From Paracoccus beibuensis (GTDB lineage Bacteria; Pseudomonadota; Alphaproteobacteria; Rhodobacterales; Rhodobacteraceae): DNA of 48,231 bases. Shown here in pieces: positions 24,102 through 32,060 of this stretch. The stretch's first letter is position 1, and the number at the start of each line of letters is the position of its first letter. The notes below the pieces were generated by a model. The model worked only from the letters and a program-made list of their open reading frames with translations. It had not been told where the DNA came from and searched no databases. The position numbers and the translations under genes are program-made. Location: positions 1-48,231 of the forward strand of contig NZ_JAOTBD010000028.1 in NCBI RefSeq assembly GCF_026162625.1, given 5' to 3'.

Positions 24102-25301
24102 ATGAAACTGACGAAATTCCTGACAAGCGCGGCCGTGGGTCTTGCCCTTGCCTCGCCCTCTTTCGCCGATGTCAAGTTCGGCTCGCTTTACCCGATCAGC
24201 GGCCCGCTGGCCCTGCTGGGCGAGGAAAGCGCCCGCGGCCTGGAACTGGCCGTGGACGAGATCAACGCCGCCGGCGGTATCCAGGGCGAGCAGGTCGTGC
24301 TTGAGCGCGGTGATGCGGTGGACAACAACCAGGCGACTGGCGAAGCGCGCCGCCTGATCTCGCTGGTGGGCGTGAAGGCGATCTTCGGCACCTATTCCTC
24401 GGCCCGCGTGATTGCGGCCTCGCAGGTCAGCGAACTGGCAGGGGTGCCCTATTTCGAACTGGGCGCGGTCGCTGACGAGGTGACGGGCCGTGGCCTGACC
24501 TACCTGTTCCGCACCAACCCGACGGCGGCCAACATGGGCAAGGACTCGATCGAGATGCTGGCCAACGCCATCGCCCCGGGCCTTGGCAAGGATCCGAAGG
24601 ATCTGAAGATCGGCATCATCTATGAAGATTCGTCCTACGGCACCTCGGTCGCCGGCCACCAGGACGCGCATGCCAAGGATGCCGGCCTGAACGTGGTGCT
24701 GAAGTCGGGCTATCCGGCAAACACCGTCGACATGTCCTCGCTGGTGCTGGAGCTGCGCGAGAAGGGCGTCGATGTGGTCCTGCAGACCTCGTACCAGAAT
24801 GACTCGGTCCTGTTTCTCCAGCAGGCGAACGAGGCGGGCTACAAGCCGCTGGCGATCATCGGCGGCGGCGGCGGTTATTCAATGCAGCCGACGGCGGATG
24901 CGGTGGGCCATGACGTGATCGAGGGCGTCTATGACGTGGACTTCACCCAGTTCGAGGTGAACCAGGAGGCAACCCCGGGCCTCGACAAGTTTGTCGAGGC
25001 CTACAAGGCGAAATACGGGACCGAGCCGCGCTCGGGCCATTCGCTGAACAACTATGTCGGCGCCAAGGCCGTGCTTGAGGCGCTGGACAAGAGCGAGGGT
25101 TTCGAACCCGACCAGATCGTCGCCGCCGTCAAGGCCATCGATGTGGCCGAGGGCACGACTGCCGCAGGCTATGGCATCAAGTTCGACGAAACCAACCAGA
25201 ACGAACGGGCCAGCATGATGGGTATGCAGTGGCAGGACGGCAAGCTGGTCACGGTCTATCCCGAAGGCGCCGCGGTCGCGGAAATGCGCTTCGCCGAATG
25301 A
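24102..25301 (+). CDS. Liv-type ABC transporter substrate-binding protein
   Basis: A 399-residue periplasmic binding protein of the branched-chain amino acid (HAAT) class. A Sec signal peptide MKLTKFLTSAAVGLALASPS ends in SFA-DVKFG. The mature part has KFGSLYPISGPLALLGEESA, LAVDEINAAGGIQGE, AIFGTYSSARVIAASQVSE and YPANTVDMSSLV, all typical of LivK-like proteins. This class also binds urea, amides, aromatic acids and many other ligands, so the ligand cannot be read from the class. GGGAGAG lies before the ATG. It begins the transport part of operon 1 and is followed by both permease and ATP-binding genes. Confidence 0.9.
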   Translation: MKLTKFLTSAAVGLALASPSFADVKFGSLYPISGPLALLGEESARGLELAVDEINAAGGIQGEQVVLERGDAVDNNQATGEARRLISLVGVKAIFGTYSSARVIAASQVSELAGVPYFELGAVADEVTGRGLTYLFRTNPTAANMGKDSIEMLANAIAPGLGKDPKDLKIGIIYEDSSYGTSVAGHQDAHAKDAGLNVVLKSGYPANTVDMSSLVLELREKGVDVVLQTSYQNDSVLFLQQANEAGYKPLAIIGGGGGYSMQPTADAVGHDVIEGVYDVDFTQFEVNQEATPGLDKFVEAYKAKYGTEPRSGHSLNNYVGAKAVLEALDKSEGFEPDQIVAAVKAIDVAEGTTAAGYGIKFDETNQNERASMMGMQWQDGKLVTVYPEGAAVAEMRFAE

Positions 25302-25353
25302 TGATGCCGGGGCGGCCCCTTCCAGCCGCCCCCCTTTCCGGGGGAAGCCTGTA

Positions 25354-26238
25354 ATGACGACCTTTCTGCAAGTCCTTTTGAACGGCCTCATGCTTGGCGG
25401 GCTGTTCGCAATTGTCGCCATCGGCCTGACGCTGATCTTCGGCATTGTCAAAGTGGTGAACTTCGCCCACGGCGAATTCCTGATGGCGGGCATGTTCGTG
25501 ACCTGGCTGATTACCACACGGCTGGGGCTTCATCCCTATGCATCCGTCATCATCGTCGTCCCGATGATGTTTCTTCTGGGCGCCCTGACCCAGAGGGTGC
25601 TGATCCAGCCCCTGATGTCGGCCGAGGACGATCATGTCCAGATCTTTGCGACCGTTGGTCTTTCGACCGCGATGATAAACCTTGCCCTGCTGATCTTCGG
25701 CGCGGATATCGCCAACACGCCGAACTTCGGCCTGCGCACTCCGATTGAGATCGGCCCGGTGCGCGTCCTGTCCGGCCAGCTCTACATCTTCATTGCCGCC
25801 ATCATCCTCGTCGCTGCACTGCAACTGTTCCTGAAGAACAGCCAGACCGGCCGCGCCATCCGCGCCGTGGCACAGCACCGCGTCGCAGCCGAACTGATGG
25901 GCGTCAACGTACCGCGCATCTATATCCTCAGCTTCGGCCTTGGGGCGGCCTGCGTGGGATTGGCCGCCGTGCTGATCGCGCCGCTTTACCCGACCTCGTC
26001 CAATATCGGGACGTATTTCGTGCTGACAGCCTTTGTGGTCGTGGTCCTGGGTGGTCTGGGATCGATCCCGGGGGCGTTCTTCGGCGCCCTGGTCATCGGC
26101 CTCGTGGATTCGCTTTCGGGCTTCTACATCGGCTCGGACCTGCGCGAGGCCGTGGTCTTTGGCATCTTCCTTCTCATCCTCATCCTGAAGCCTTCCGGTC
26201 TGTTCGGCAAGCGGATGACCCTTTCGCATCTGTCCTGA
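25354..26238 (+). CDS. Liv-type ABC transporter permease (LivH-like)
   Basis: A 294-residue inner-membrane permease with about eight hydrophobic segments. Diagnostic phrases are LNGLMLGGLFAIVAIGLTLI and FGIVKVVNFAHGEFLMAG at the start, RAVAQHRVAAELMGVNV in the cytoplasmic loop that contacts the ATPase, and VVVVLGGLGSIPGAFFGALV near the end. It pairs with the LivM half encoded next to form the channel. Spacing to the binding-protein gene is 52 bp and to the next gene 9 bp, consistent with one transcript. Confidence 0.92.
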   Translation: MTTFLQVLLNGLMLGGLFAIVAIGLTLIFGIVKVVNFAHGEFLMAGMFVTWLITTRLGLHPYASVIIVVPMMFLLGALTQRVLIQPLMSAEDDHVQIFATVGLSTAMINLALLIFGADIANTPNFGLRTPIEIGPVRVLSGQLYIFIAAIILVAALQLFLKNSQTGRAIRAVAQHRVAAELMGVNVPRIYILSFGLGAACVGLAAVLIAPLYPTSSNIGTYFVLTAFVVVVLGGLGSIPGAFFGALVIGLVDSLSGFYIGSDLREAVVFGIFLLILILKPSGLFGKRMTLSHLS

Positions 26239-26247
26239 GGAAACGAC

Positions 26248-28077
26248 ATGAGCATCAGCGACATCCACAGCCAGACCGGCATGAATACCCGCAGCATCGG
26301 CTGGCCGCAGGTCGCCTTCGGGGTGCTTCTGGCCTCGCTTCTTCTGATCCCGCTGGGCATCGACAACGCCTTCGTGTCGCATGTCTTCATCACCATCTGC
26401 CTGTTCGCCGCGCTGTCGACGGCCTGGAACATCGTCGGCGGCTTTGCCGGCCAGTTGTCGCTGGGCCATGCGGTGTTCTATGGCATCGGTGGCTATGCCG
26501 GAGTGATCCTGTTCAACCTGGGCGTCACGCCCTGGATCGGCATGTTCGTCGGCGCGGCGGTTGCCGCTGTAGTCGGCATGGTGATTTCCTATCCCTGCTT
26601 CCGGCTGAAGGGTCCGTTCTATACGCTGGCCTCCATTGCCTTTCTTGAAGTGATCCGCGTCCTTTCGCTGCACTTCAAGGACATGACTGGCGGCGCCACG
26701 GGCATGATGATCGACCTGCGTCTGGGCTGGACCTGGATGGTCTTCCGCGAGCGCTGGCCGTCGCTGCTGATCGTGTTCGGCATGCTGCTGGTCACGCTGG
26801 CCGTGGCCTGGGCAATTCGCCGGTCGCGCCTTGGCTTCTATCTGGTCGCGACGCGCGAACGCGAATCGGCGGCCCGCGCGGCGGGCGTGCGGACCGTGCG
26901 GGTCCGGCTGGTCGCAGTTGCGATTTCCTCGGCGCTTTGCGCGATGCTGGGCACGTTCCACGCGATGTATCTGACCTACATCGAGCCTGCTGCGATGTTC
27001 TCGCTGGCCTTCTCGATCCAGATCGCGATGTTTGCGCTGATCGGCGGCATCGGCACGGTGGCGGGCCCGCTGCTGGGTGCGGCGCTGCTGGTGCCGATCA
27101 CCGAATGGGCGCGCGCCTCGCTCGGGGCGTCCGCGCTTGGCCTGCACGGTTTTGTCTATGGTATCGTTCTGATCGCCTTTGTGCTGTTCATGCCGAACGG
27201 CATCATGGGCGCCATCAGGCGCTTTGCCCGCAGCGGCGGAAAAGCCGCCGTCGAGCCGGCCCAGACCGAAACCGGCCCGATCGTCGCCCCTGCCAATGCC
27301 GTCGCAGCCCCCGACCCCGACCGTCCCGGCATCGGCCAGGACATCCTGAAGGTCGAGAACCTGAACAAGCGCTTTGGCGGACTCCATGTCACCCGAGACG
27401 TGAACTTCACGCTGCGCGAAGGCGAGGTGCTGGGCCTGATCGGCCCGAACGGCGCGGGCAAGACGACGCTGTTCAACATGATCTCGGGTTTTATGACACC
27501 TGACGAAGGCAAGGTCAGCCTGCGCGGCGTCGATGGCCAGTTCCATCAGCCCACCAATCCCGCTGATTTCGCGGCCCTGGGCATGGGCCGGACCTTCCAG
27601 ATCGTTCAGCCCTTCGCGGCCATGACGGTCGAGGAAAACATCATGGTCGGCGCCTTCTATCGCCACCACGACGAGAGGGACGCGCGGGAAGCCGCCCGCG
27701 AAACCGCGTGGCGCATGGGCCTTGGCCCGCTGCTGAACGCCGAGGCGCGCGGGCTCACCATCGGCGGCCTCAAGCGGCTCGAGGTGGCGCGAGTTATGGC
27801 GATGCAGCCGCGCGTGCTGCTGCTGGACGAGGTGATGGCCGGGATCAACCAGACGGACGTGCGCCGCGCCATCGACCTGATGCTGTCGATCCGTGACACG
27901 GGCGTTTCGATCATCGCCATCGAACATGTCATGCAGGCGGTCATGTCGCTGTCGGACCGCGTCATCGTGCTGGCCTCGGGTGAGGTGATCGCCGAGGGCC
28001 GTCCGCAGGATGTCGTGCGCGATCCCCATGTTGTGGAAGCCTATCTTGGCAAGGAGTTTGCCCATGCTCACGCTTGA
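26248..28077 (+). CDS. fused Liv-type permease and ATP-binding protein (LivM-LivG)
   Basis: A 609-residue fusion. Residues 1-330 are a LivM-like permease (FAALSTAWNIVGGFAGQLSL, GHAVFYGIGGYAGVI, RESAARAAGVRTVRVRL). After a linker rich in Pro, Ala and Glu (about 330-365) comes a LivG-like ATPase: Walker A GPNGAGKTT (about 400), Q-loop in GRTFQIVQPF, signature region LTIGGLKRLEVARVMA, Walker B VLLLDEVMAG and the switch His in IAIEHVM. Usually these are two genes; the fusion fixes their one-to-one ratio. The stop overlaps the start of the LivF-like gene by 14 bp. No frameshift explains the fusion and the linker is in frame. Confidence 0.92.
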   Translation: MSISDIHSQTGMNTRSIGWPQVAFGVLLASLLLIPLGIDNAFVSHVFITICLFAALSTAWNIVGGFAGQLSLGHAVFYGIGGYAGVILFNLGVTPWIGMFVGAAVAAVVGMVISYPCFRLKGPFYTLASIAFLEVIRVLSLHFKDMTGGATGMMIDLRLGWTWMVFRERWPSLLIVFGMLLVTLAVAWAIRRSRLGFYLVATRERESAARAAGVRTVRVRLVAVAISSALCAMLGTFHAMYLTYIEPAAMFSLAFSIQIAMFALIGGIGTVAGPLLGAALLVPITEWARASLGASALGLHGFVYGIVLIAFVLFMPNGIMGAIRRFARSGGKAAVEPAQTETGPIVAPANAVAAPDPDRPGIGQDILKVENLNKRFGGLHVTRDVNFTLREGEVLGLIGPNGAGKTTLFNMISGFMTPDEGKVSLRGVDGQFHQPTNPADFAALGMGRTFQIVQPFAAMTVEENIMVGAFYRHHDERDAREAARETAWRMGLGPLLNAEARGLTIGGLKRLEVARVMAMQPRVLLLDEVMAGINQTDVRRAIDLMLSIRDTGVSIIAIEHVMQAVMSLSDRVIVLASGEVIAEGRPQDVVRDPHVVEAYLGKEFAHAHA

Positions 28078-28768
28078 GAACATCGATGCGGGCTATGGTC
28101 CGACCACGATCCTTCAGAACGTTAGCCTTGAGGTGAAAGAGGGTGAAATCGTCACCATCGTCGGCGCCAACGGCGCCGGCAAGACGACCACGCTGCGCAC
28201 CATCGTCGGTCAGATCAAGCCCCGCGCGGGCAAGATCTGTTTCCTTGGCGAAGACATCACCCGCCTTCCTGGGCATGAGGTCGTGGACCGGGGCATCATC
28301 CTGGTCCCCGAGGGACGGCAGTTGTTCCCCGAGATGACCGTGCGGGAAAACCTGCAGATGGGCACCTATCGCAAGGCCGCCCGCGAGCATCAGGAACAGC
28401 GGCTGGAGGAGGTGCTGGCGCTGTTCCCGCGCGTCCGGGAACGCCTTGACCAGAATGCGGCCTCGCTCTCCGGGGGCGAACAGCAAATGGTGGCGATCGC
28501 GCGCGGCATGATGGCCAAGCCCCGCATCCTGATGTTCGACGAGCCTTCGCTGGGACTGGCGCCCATCGTGGTGTCGCAGGTTTTCGACGTGGTGCGCAAG
28601 ATCGCGGCCACCGGCACGACTGTGCTGCTCGTCGAACAGAACGTCTTCACAACGTTGAAGGTCGCGAACCGGGGCTATGTGCTTGAAAACGGGCAGGTCG
28701 TTCTGGCCGACACCTCCGAGGCACTGCTGAAGAACGACCATGTCCGCCGCGCCTATCTGGGAATCTGA
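28064..28768 (+). CDS. Liv-type ABC transporter ATP-binding protein (LivF-like)
   Basis: A 234-residue ABC ATPase. Motifs: Walker A VGANGAGKTTTLR (about residue 35), GIILVPEGRQLFPEMTVREN (the LivF-type Q-loop region), signature LSGGEQQMVAIARGMM, Walker B ILMFDEPSLGLAP and the switch region LLVEQN. It pairs with the LivG half of the fusion to drive import. I chose the ATG at 28064 (MLTLEN), preceded by AAGGAG; an upstream GTG at 28010 gives a non-family leader. It overlaps the previous gene by 14 bp, and the next gene begins three bases after its stop. Confidence 0.93.
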   Translation: MLTLENIDAGYGPTTILQNVSLEVKEGEIVTIVGANGAGKTTTLRTIVGQIKPRAGKICFLGEDITRLPGHEVVDRGIILVPEGRQLFPEMTVRENLQMGTYRKAAREHQEQRLEEVLALFPRVRERLDQNAASLSGGEQQMVAIARGMMAKPRILMFDEPSLGLAPIVVSQVFDVVRKIAATGTTVLLVEQNVFTTLKVANRGYVLENGQVVLADTSEALLKNDHVRRAYLGI

Positions 28769-28771
28769 TCC

Positions 28772-29569
28772 ATGGAACTGACCGAAATCACCCCCGAGAC
28801 GATCCGCTTCCGCCCGTCGCATCAGGGCCGCAATGTCCTGGTCACCGGCGCTGCGCGCGGCATCGGGCGGGCCATTGCGCAGGCTTTTGTGGAGCGCGGC
28901 GCGACCGTTGGCATTTGCGACCTGAACCCCGATGACGTGGCCGCTGCCTGCGCGGCGCTGAACGCCCTTGGCCGTGGCCGCGCCGTGCCGATGACCTGCG
29001 ACGTGTCGGACTATGACGCGCTGCTCGCGGCGATTGCGGCCACAGGACTCGAGTTCGACACCGTCATCAACAATGCGGGCATCTCGCCCAAGCATGACGG
29101 TGTCGCGCACAAGGTCTGGCAGATGGCGCCCGAAGAATGGCGCCGCGTCGTCGATGTGAACCTAACCGGCAGCTTCAACACCATCCGCGCGCTGACGCCC
29201 AGCATGATCGCCGCGCGGCGGGGCTGGATCGTCAACACCTCTTCGGTGGCGGGCAAAACTTATTCGCCCATCGTTGCCTGTCATTATGCGGCGACGAAAT
29301 CAGCAATCATCGGTTTCACCAAGCATCTGGCGGCGGAACTCGCCCCCTATGCGATCCGGGTGAACGCCCTTGCGCCGGGCCGCATCGCGACCCCCATGGT
29401 TGCCGGGGTCGCGCCCGAGGTGAATGCCGAGCAGGTCAAGCTGACGCCCATGGCCCGCCTTGGCGAGCCGGCAGAGGTGGCGGATGTCGCGCTATGGCTG
29501 ACCTCGACCGAATCCAGCTTTGTGACCGGCCAGACCATCGACGTGGCTGGCGGTCTTTACATGACCTGA
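28772..29569 (+). CDS. short-chain dehydrogenase/reductase
   Basis: A 265-residue classical SDR. The cofactor motif is VTGAARGIGRAIAQAF (T-G-x3-G-x-G), NNAGIS follows, and the catalytic Ser-Tyr-Lys appear in VNTSSVAGK and HYAATKSAIIGFTKH. The C-terminus ends in VTGQTIDVAGGLYMT. An Asp (CDLNPDD) after the second beta strand suggests NAD preference. SDRs of this kind oxidise or reduce ring or chain hydroxyl groups; the substrate is not predictable. It begins three bases after livF and is followed eight bases later by the AroE-like gene. Confidence 0.9.
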   Translation: MELTEITPETIRFRPSHQGRNVLVTGAARGIGRAIAQAFVERGATVGICDLNPDDVAAACAALNALGRGRAVPMTCDVSDYDALLAAIAATGLEFDTVINNAGISPKHDGVAHKVWQMAPEEWRRVVDVNLTGSFNTIRALTPSMIAARRGWIVNTSSVAGKTYSPIVACHYAATKSAIIGFTKHLAAELAPYAIRVNALAPGRIATPMVAGVAPEVNAEQVKLTPMARLGEPAEVADVALWLTSTESSFVTGQTIDVAGGLYMT

Positions 29570-29577
29570 GGCCCGCC

Positions 29578-30381
29578 ATGATTACCGGACATACCAGGCT
29601 TTACGGCATCGTTGCCAACCCCATCTCGCATGTGAAGACCCCGGAGGAGATGAACAATCTCTTTGCCTCGATCGGCCATGACGGGGTACTGGTGCCCTTC
29701 CATGTGCTGCCCCAGAACCTTTCGCAATTCATCAACATGCTGCGCGGTCTGGAGAACCTTGGCGGGTTGATCGTCACCGTTCCGCACAAGACCGATGTGC
29801 TGGCGCTGTGCGACGACACAGTCGGGGATGCCGCAGCCATCGGCGCGGTTAACGCGATCCGCCGCGATCCCGATGGGCGGCTGATCGGCGCGATGCTGGA
29901 CGGCAAGGGCTTCGTCAGCGGACTCGGGGTGAACGGGATCGACGTGGCTGGCATGGATGTCTGTCTGCTGGGCGCGGGCGGGGCAGGGGCGGCGATCGCC
30001 TTCGCCCTGGCCGAGGCCGGGGTGGCGCACCTGACCATCGTCAACCGCTCGCAGGACAAGGCGCGCGATCTGGCGGAACGGGTGATGGCCAAATACCCTT
30101 CGATCCGCATTGCCCCCGGTGCGCCAGAGACCGCGCGCCGCGACCTGATCGTCAACGCAACCTCGCTCGGCCTGCGCGCCGATGACGCGCTGCCCCTGTC
30201 GGACCTGGCCTTCCACCGCAACCAGATCGTCGCCGAGGCGATCATGGAGCCCGAGGTCACGCCCCTTTTAGCGGCCGCGCGTGCAGCGGGCGCGAGGATC
30301 CATTTCGGCCGCCCGATGCTGCGCCAGCAGATCCGCCTGATGGCCCGGCACATGGGCGTGACGTCTGTCCCAGACGCGTAA
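29578..30381 (+). CDS. AroE-like (shikimate/quinate dehydrogenase family) enzyme with altered substrate motif
   Basis: A 267-residue shikimate-dehydrogenase-family protein. The catalytic Lys is in IVTVPHKTDV, the conserved Asn in GAVNAI, the catalytic Asp in MLDGKGF and the nucleotide loop is CLLGAGGAGAAIAFALAEAG, followed by NRSQDKA (NADP-type basic residues). In true AroE the carboxylate of shikimate is held by two serines in a G/N-P-x-x-HSxSP motif; here the segment is NPISHVKTPEEMN, with Val and Thr at those places. The usual NTDG is MLDG. The enzyme is therefore unlikely to be a housekeeping shikimate dehydrogenase and probably oxidises another polyol or cyclic hydroxy compound. It sits inside the catabolic operon, 8 bp after the SDR gene. 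Confidence 0.87.
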   Translation: MITGHTRLYGIVANPISHVKTPEEMNNLFASIGHDGVLVPFHVLPQNLSQFINMLRGLENLGGLIVTVPHKTDVLALCDDTVGDAAAIGAVNAIRRDPDGRLIGAMLDGKGFVSGLGVNGIDVAGMDVCLLGAGGAGAAIAFALAEAGVAHLTIVNRSQDKARDLAERVMAKYPSIRIAPGAPETARRDLIVNATSLGLRADDALPLSDLAFHRNQIVAEAIMEPEVTPLLAAARAAGARIHFGRPMLRQQIRLMARHMGVTSVPDA

Positions 30382-30405
30382 GAACAAGGCCATGGAGTCA
30401 AGAAG

Positions 30406-32031
30406 ATGGCAAACGCCCTTCCGCAGGATGCGCGGTTCGATTTCATCATTGTCGGCGGCGGGACCGCAGGCTGCATCCTGGCCGAGGCCCTGTCCCGTTC
30501 GGGCCGCAACAAGGTGCTGCTCTGCGAGGCAGGGGGCGAAGCGCGTTCTCCGTGGATCCGCGTTCCGGCAGGGTTCTACAAGCTGCTGGTGAACAGGCGC
30601 TATAACTGGGGTTTCTGGAGCACCGAGGAAGCTGCGACCAACCACCGCCGCATCGCCATTCCGCGCGGCAAGGGACTGGGCGGTTCGACGCTGATCAACG
30701 GCATGATCTATGTCCGTGGCCAGCCGCAGGATTACGATCTGTGGCAGGAACGTGGCGCGACCGGCTGGAACTGGCAGGGCGTGCTACCCTATTTCAAGGC
30801 GATCGAGCGTTGGGACAAGCCCGACCCCGACGGCTTACGCGGCCGTGACGGCCCCCTCCCCATCAATGAGGTGGTCGAGCAAAACGACATCGGCCGCGCC
30901 TTCATCGCGGCGGCCGAGGCGCAGGGTCAGGTGTTCAACCCCGATTACAACGGAAAAAGCCAGGAAGGCGTCGGCTGGTATCAGGTGAACCAGGCGGGTG
31001 GAGAACGCTATTCCGCCGACCGCGCCTGGCTGGCCCCCGCCCGCAAGCGGTCGAACCTGACCGTGCTGACCGGAGCCCGGGTGACCCGCCTTTTGCTGGA
31101 AGGCAGGCAGGCCACCGGCGTCGCGGTGACCCACAAGGGCCAGAGCCACAAAGTCCGTGCGGCCGAGGTGATCCTGGCCGCAGGGTCGATCCAGACGCCG
31201 CACCTGCTGGAGCTTGCGGGGATCGGGGATCCGGCGCGGCTGGCAGCGGCGGGCATCCAGCCTGTCCATGCGCTGCCCGGCGTGGGCGAGAACTATCTCG
31301 ACCATTTCTGCACGCGGATGAACTGGCGCGTCTCGCAGCCCGTCACCCTGAACGAGTTGACGCGCGGACCCCGGCTGGTGGGCGAGGTGCTGAAATACGC
31401 GCTGAAGCGGCGCGGCGTGCTAACCTATGGCACCGGCCTTACCCATGGCTTCCTGCGCTCGCGCGAGGATCTGGATCGGCCGGACGTGCAGTTCTTCTTC
31501 ATGCACGCAAGCTATGCCAATGCGGCAGAACGCAAGCTGGACAAATTCCCCGGCATGACCCTGGGCGTGACGCAGTTGCGCCCGCAGTCGCGTGGCTCAA
31601 TCCACACGGTGTCGCCCGACCTGAACGTCCAGCCGGCGATCGTGCCAAACTTTCTGGATCACGAGGAAGACCGCCGCGCAATGGTGGACGGCATGAAGCT
31701 GGCGCGCAGGATCATCGCGCAGGCCCCGATGGACGCCTTCCGCGTGGCCGAGATGAGTCCCGGACCGGATTGCAGGACCGATTCCGAATGGCTGGAATTC
31801 GCCCGGGCGAATGGTCAGACCATCTATCATGCCGCAGGAACCTGCCGTATGGGCACCGACCCAATGGCGGTGGTCGATCCCGAACTGCGCGTGCACGGGA
31901 TCGCGGGCCTGCGGGTGATCGATGCCTCGGTCATGCCCGAGATGGTGTCGGGCAATACACAGGCGGCGGTGATGATGCTGGCCGCCAAGGGGGCCGATCT
32001 GGTTCTGGAAGGTAACCGCCAGGTGCGCTGA
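30406..32031 (+). CDS. GMC-family FAD oxidoreductase (choline/alcohol dehydrogenase type)
   Basis: A 541-residue glucose-methanol-choline enzyme. FAD-binding motif DFIIVGGGTAGCILAEALS (residues 8-26), GMC signatures GKGLGGSTLINGMIYVRG and AAGSIQTPHLLELAGIG, and the C-terminal catalytic region IYHAAGTCRMG with VSGNTQAAVMMLAAKGADL. GMC dehydrogenases oxidise primary alcohols (choline, polyethylene glycol, alkanols) to aldehydes and pass electrons to quinones or other acceptors. The aldehyde dehydrogenase gene directly downstream fits an alcohol-to-acid pair. AAGAAG precedes the start at 30406. No signal peptide is visible, so it is probably cytoplasmic and membrane-associated. Confidence 0.9.
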   Translation: MANALPQDARFDFIIVGGGTAGCILAEALSRSGRNKVLLCEAGGEARSPWIRVPAGFYKLLVNRRYNWGFWSTEEAATNHRRIAIPRGKGLGGSTLINGMIYVRGQPQDYDLWQERGATGWNWQGVLPYFKAIERWDKPDPDGLRGRDGPLPINEVVEQNDIGRAFIAAAEAQGQVFNPDYNGKSQEGVGWYQVNQAGGERYSADRAWLAPARKRSNLTVLTGARVTRLLLEGRQATGVAVTHKGQSHKVRAAEVILAAGSIQTPHLLELAGIGDPARLAAAGIQPVHALPGVGENYLDHFCTRMNWRVSQPVTLNELTRGPRLVGEVLKYALKRRGVLTYGTGLTHGFLRSREDLDRPDVQFFFMHASYANAAERKLDKFPGMTLGVTQLRPQSRGSIHTVSPDLNVQPAIVPNFLDHEEDRRAMVDGMKLARRIIAQAPMDAFRVAEMSPGPDCRTDSEWLEFARANGQTIYHAAGTCRMGTDPMAVVDPELRVHGIAGLRVIDASVMPEMVSGNTQAAVMMLAAKGADLVLEGNRQVR

Positions 32032-32060
32032 GCGCCGCCGAATTCATGCAGGAGAATCTT

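Noticed and set aside
25249..28083. Very long minus-strand open frame (about 944 codons) opposite the Liv transporter genes
   Set aside because: It is the antisense of well-supported ABC transporter genes in high-GC DNA, where the opposite strand often lacks stops. Its residues are low in hydrophobic order (rich in His, Arg, Asp, Gln) and match no family.
29578..30381. Housekeeping shikimate dehydrogenase (aroE)
   Set aside because: The substrate-binding serines are replaced and the gene lies within a catabolic operon.
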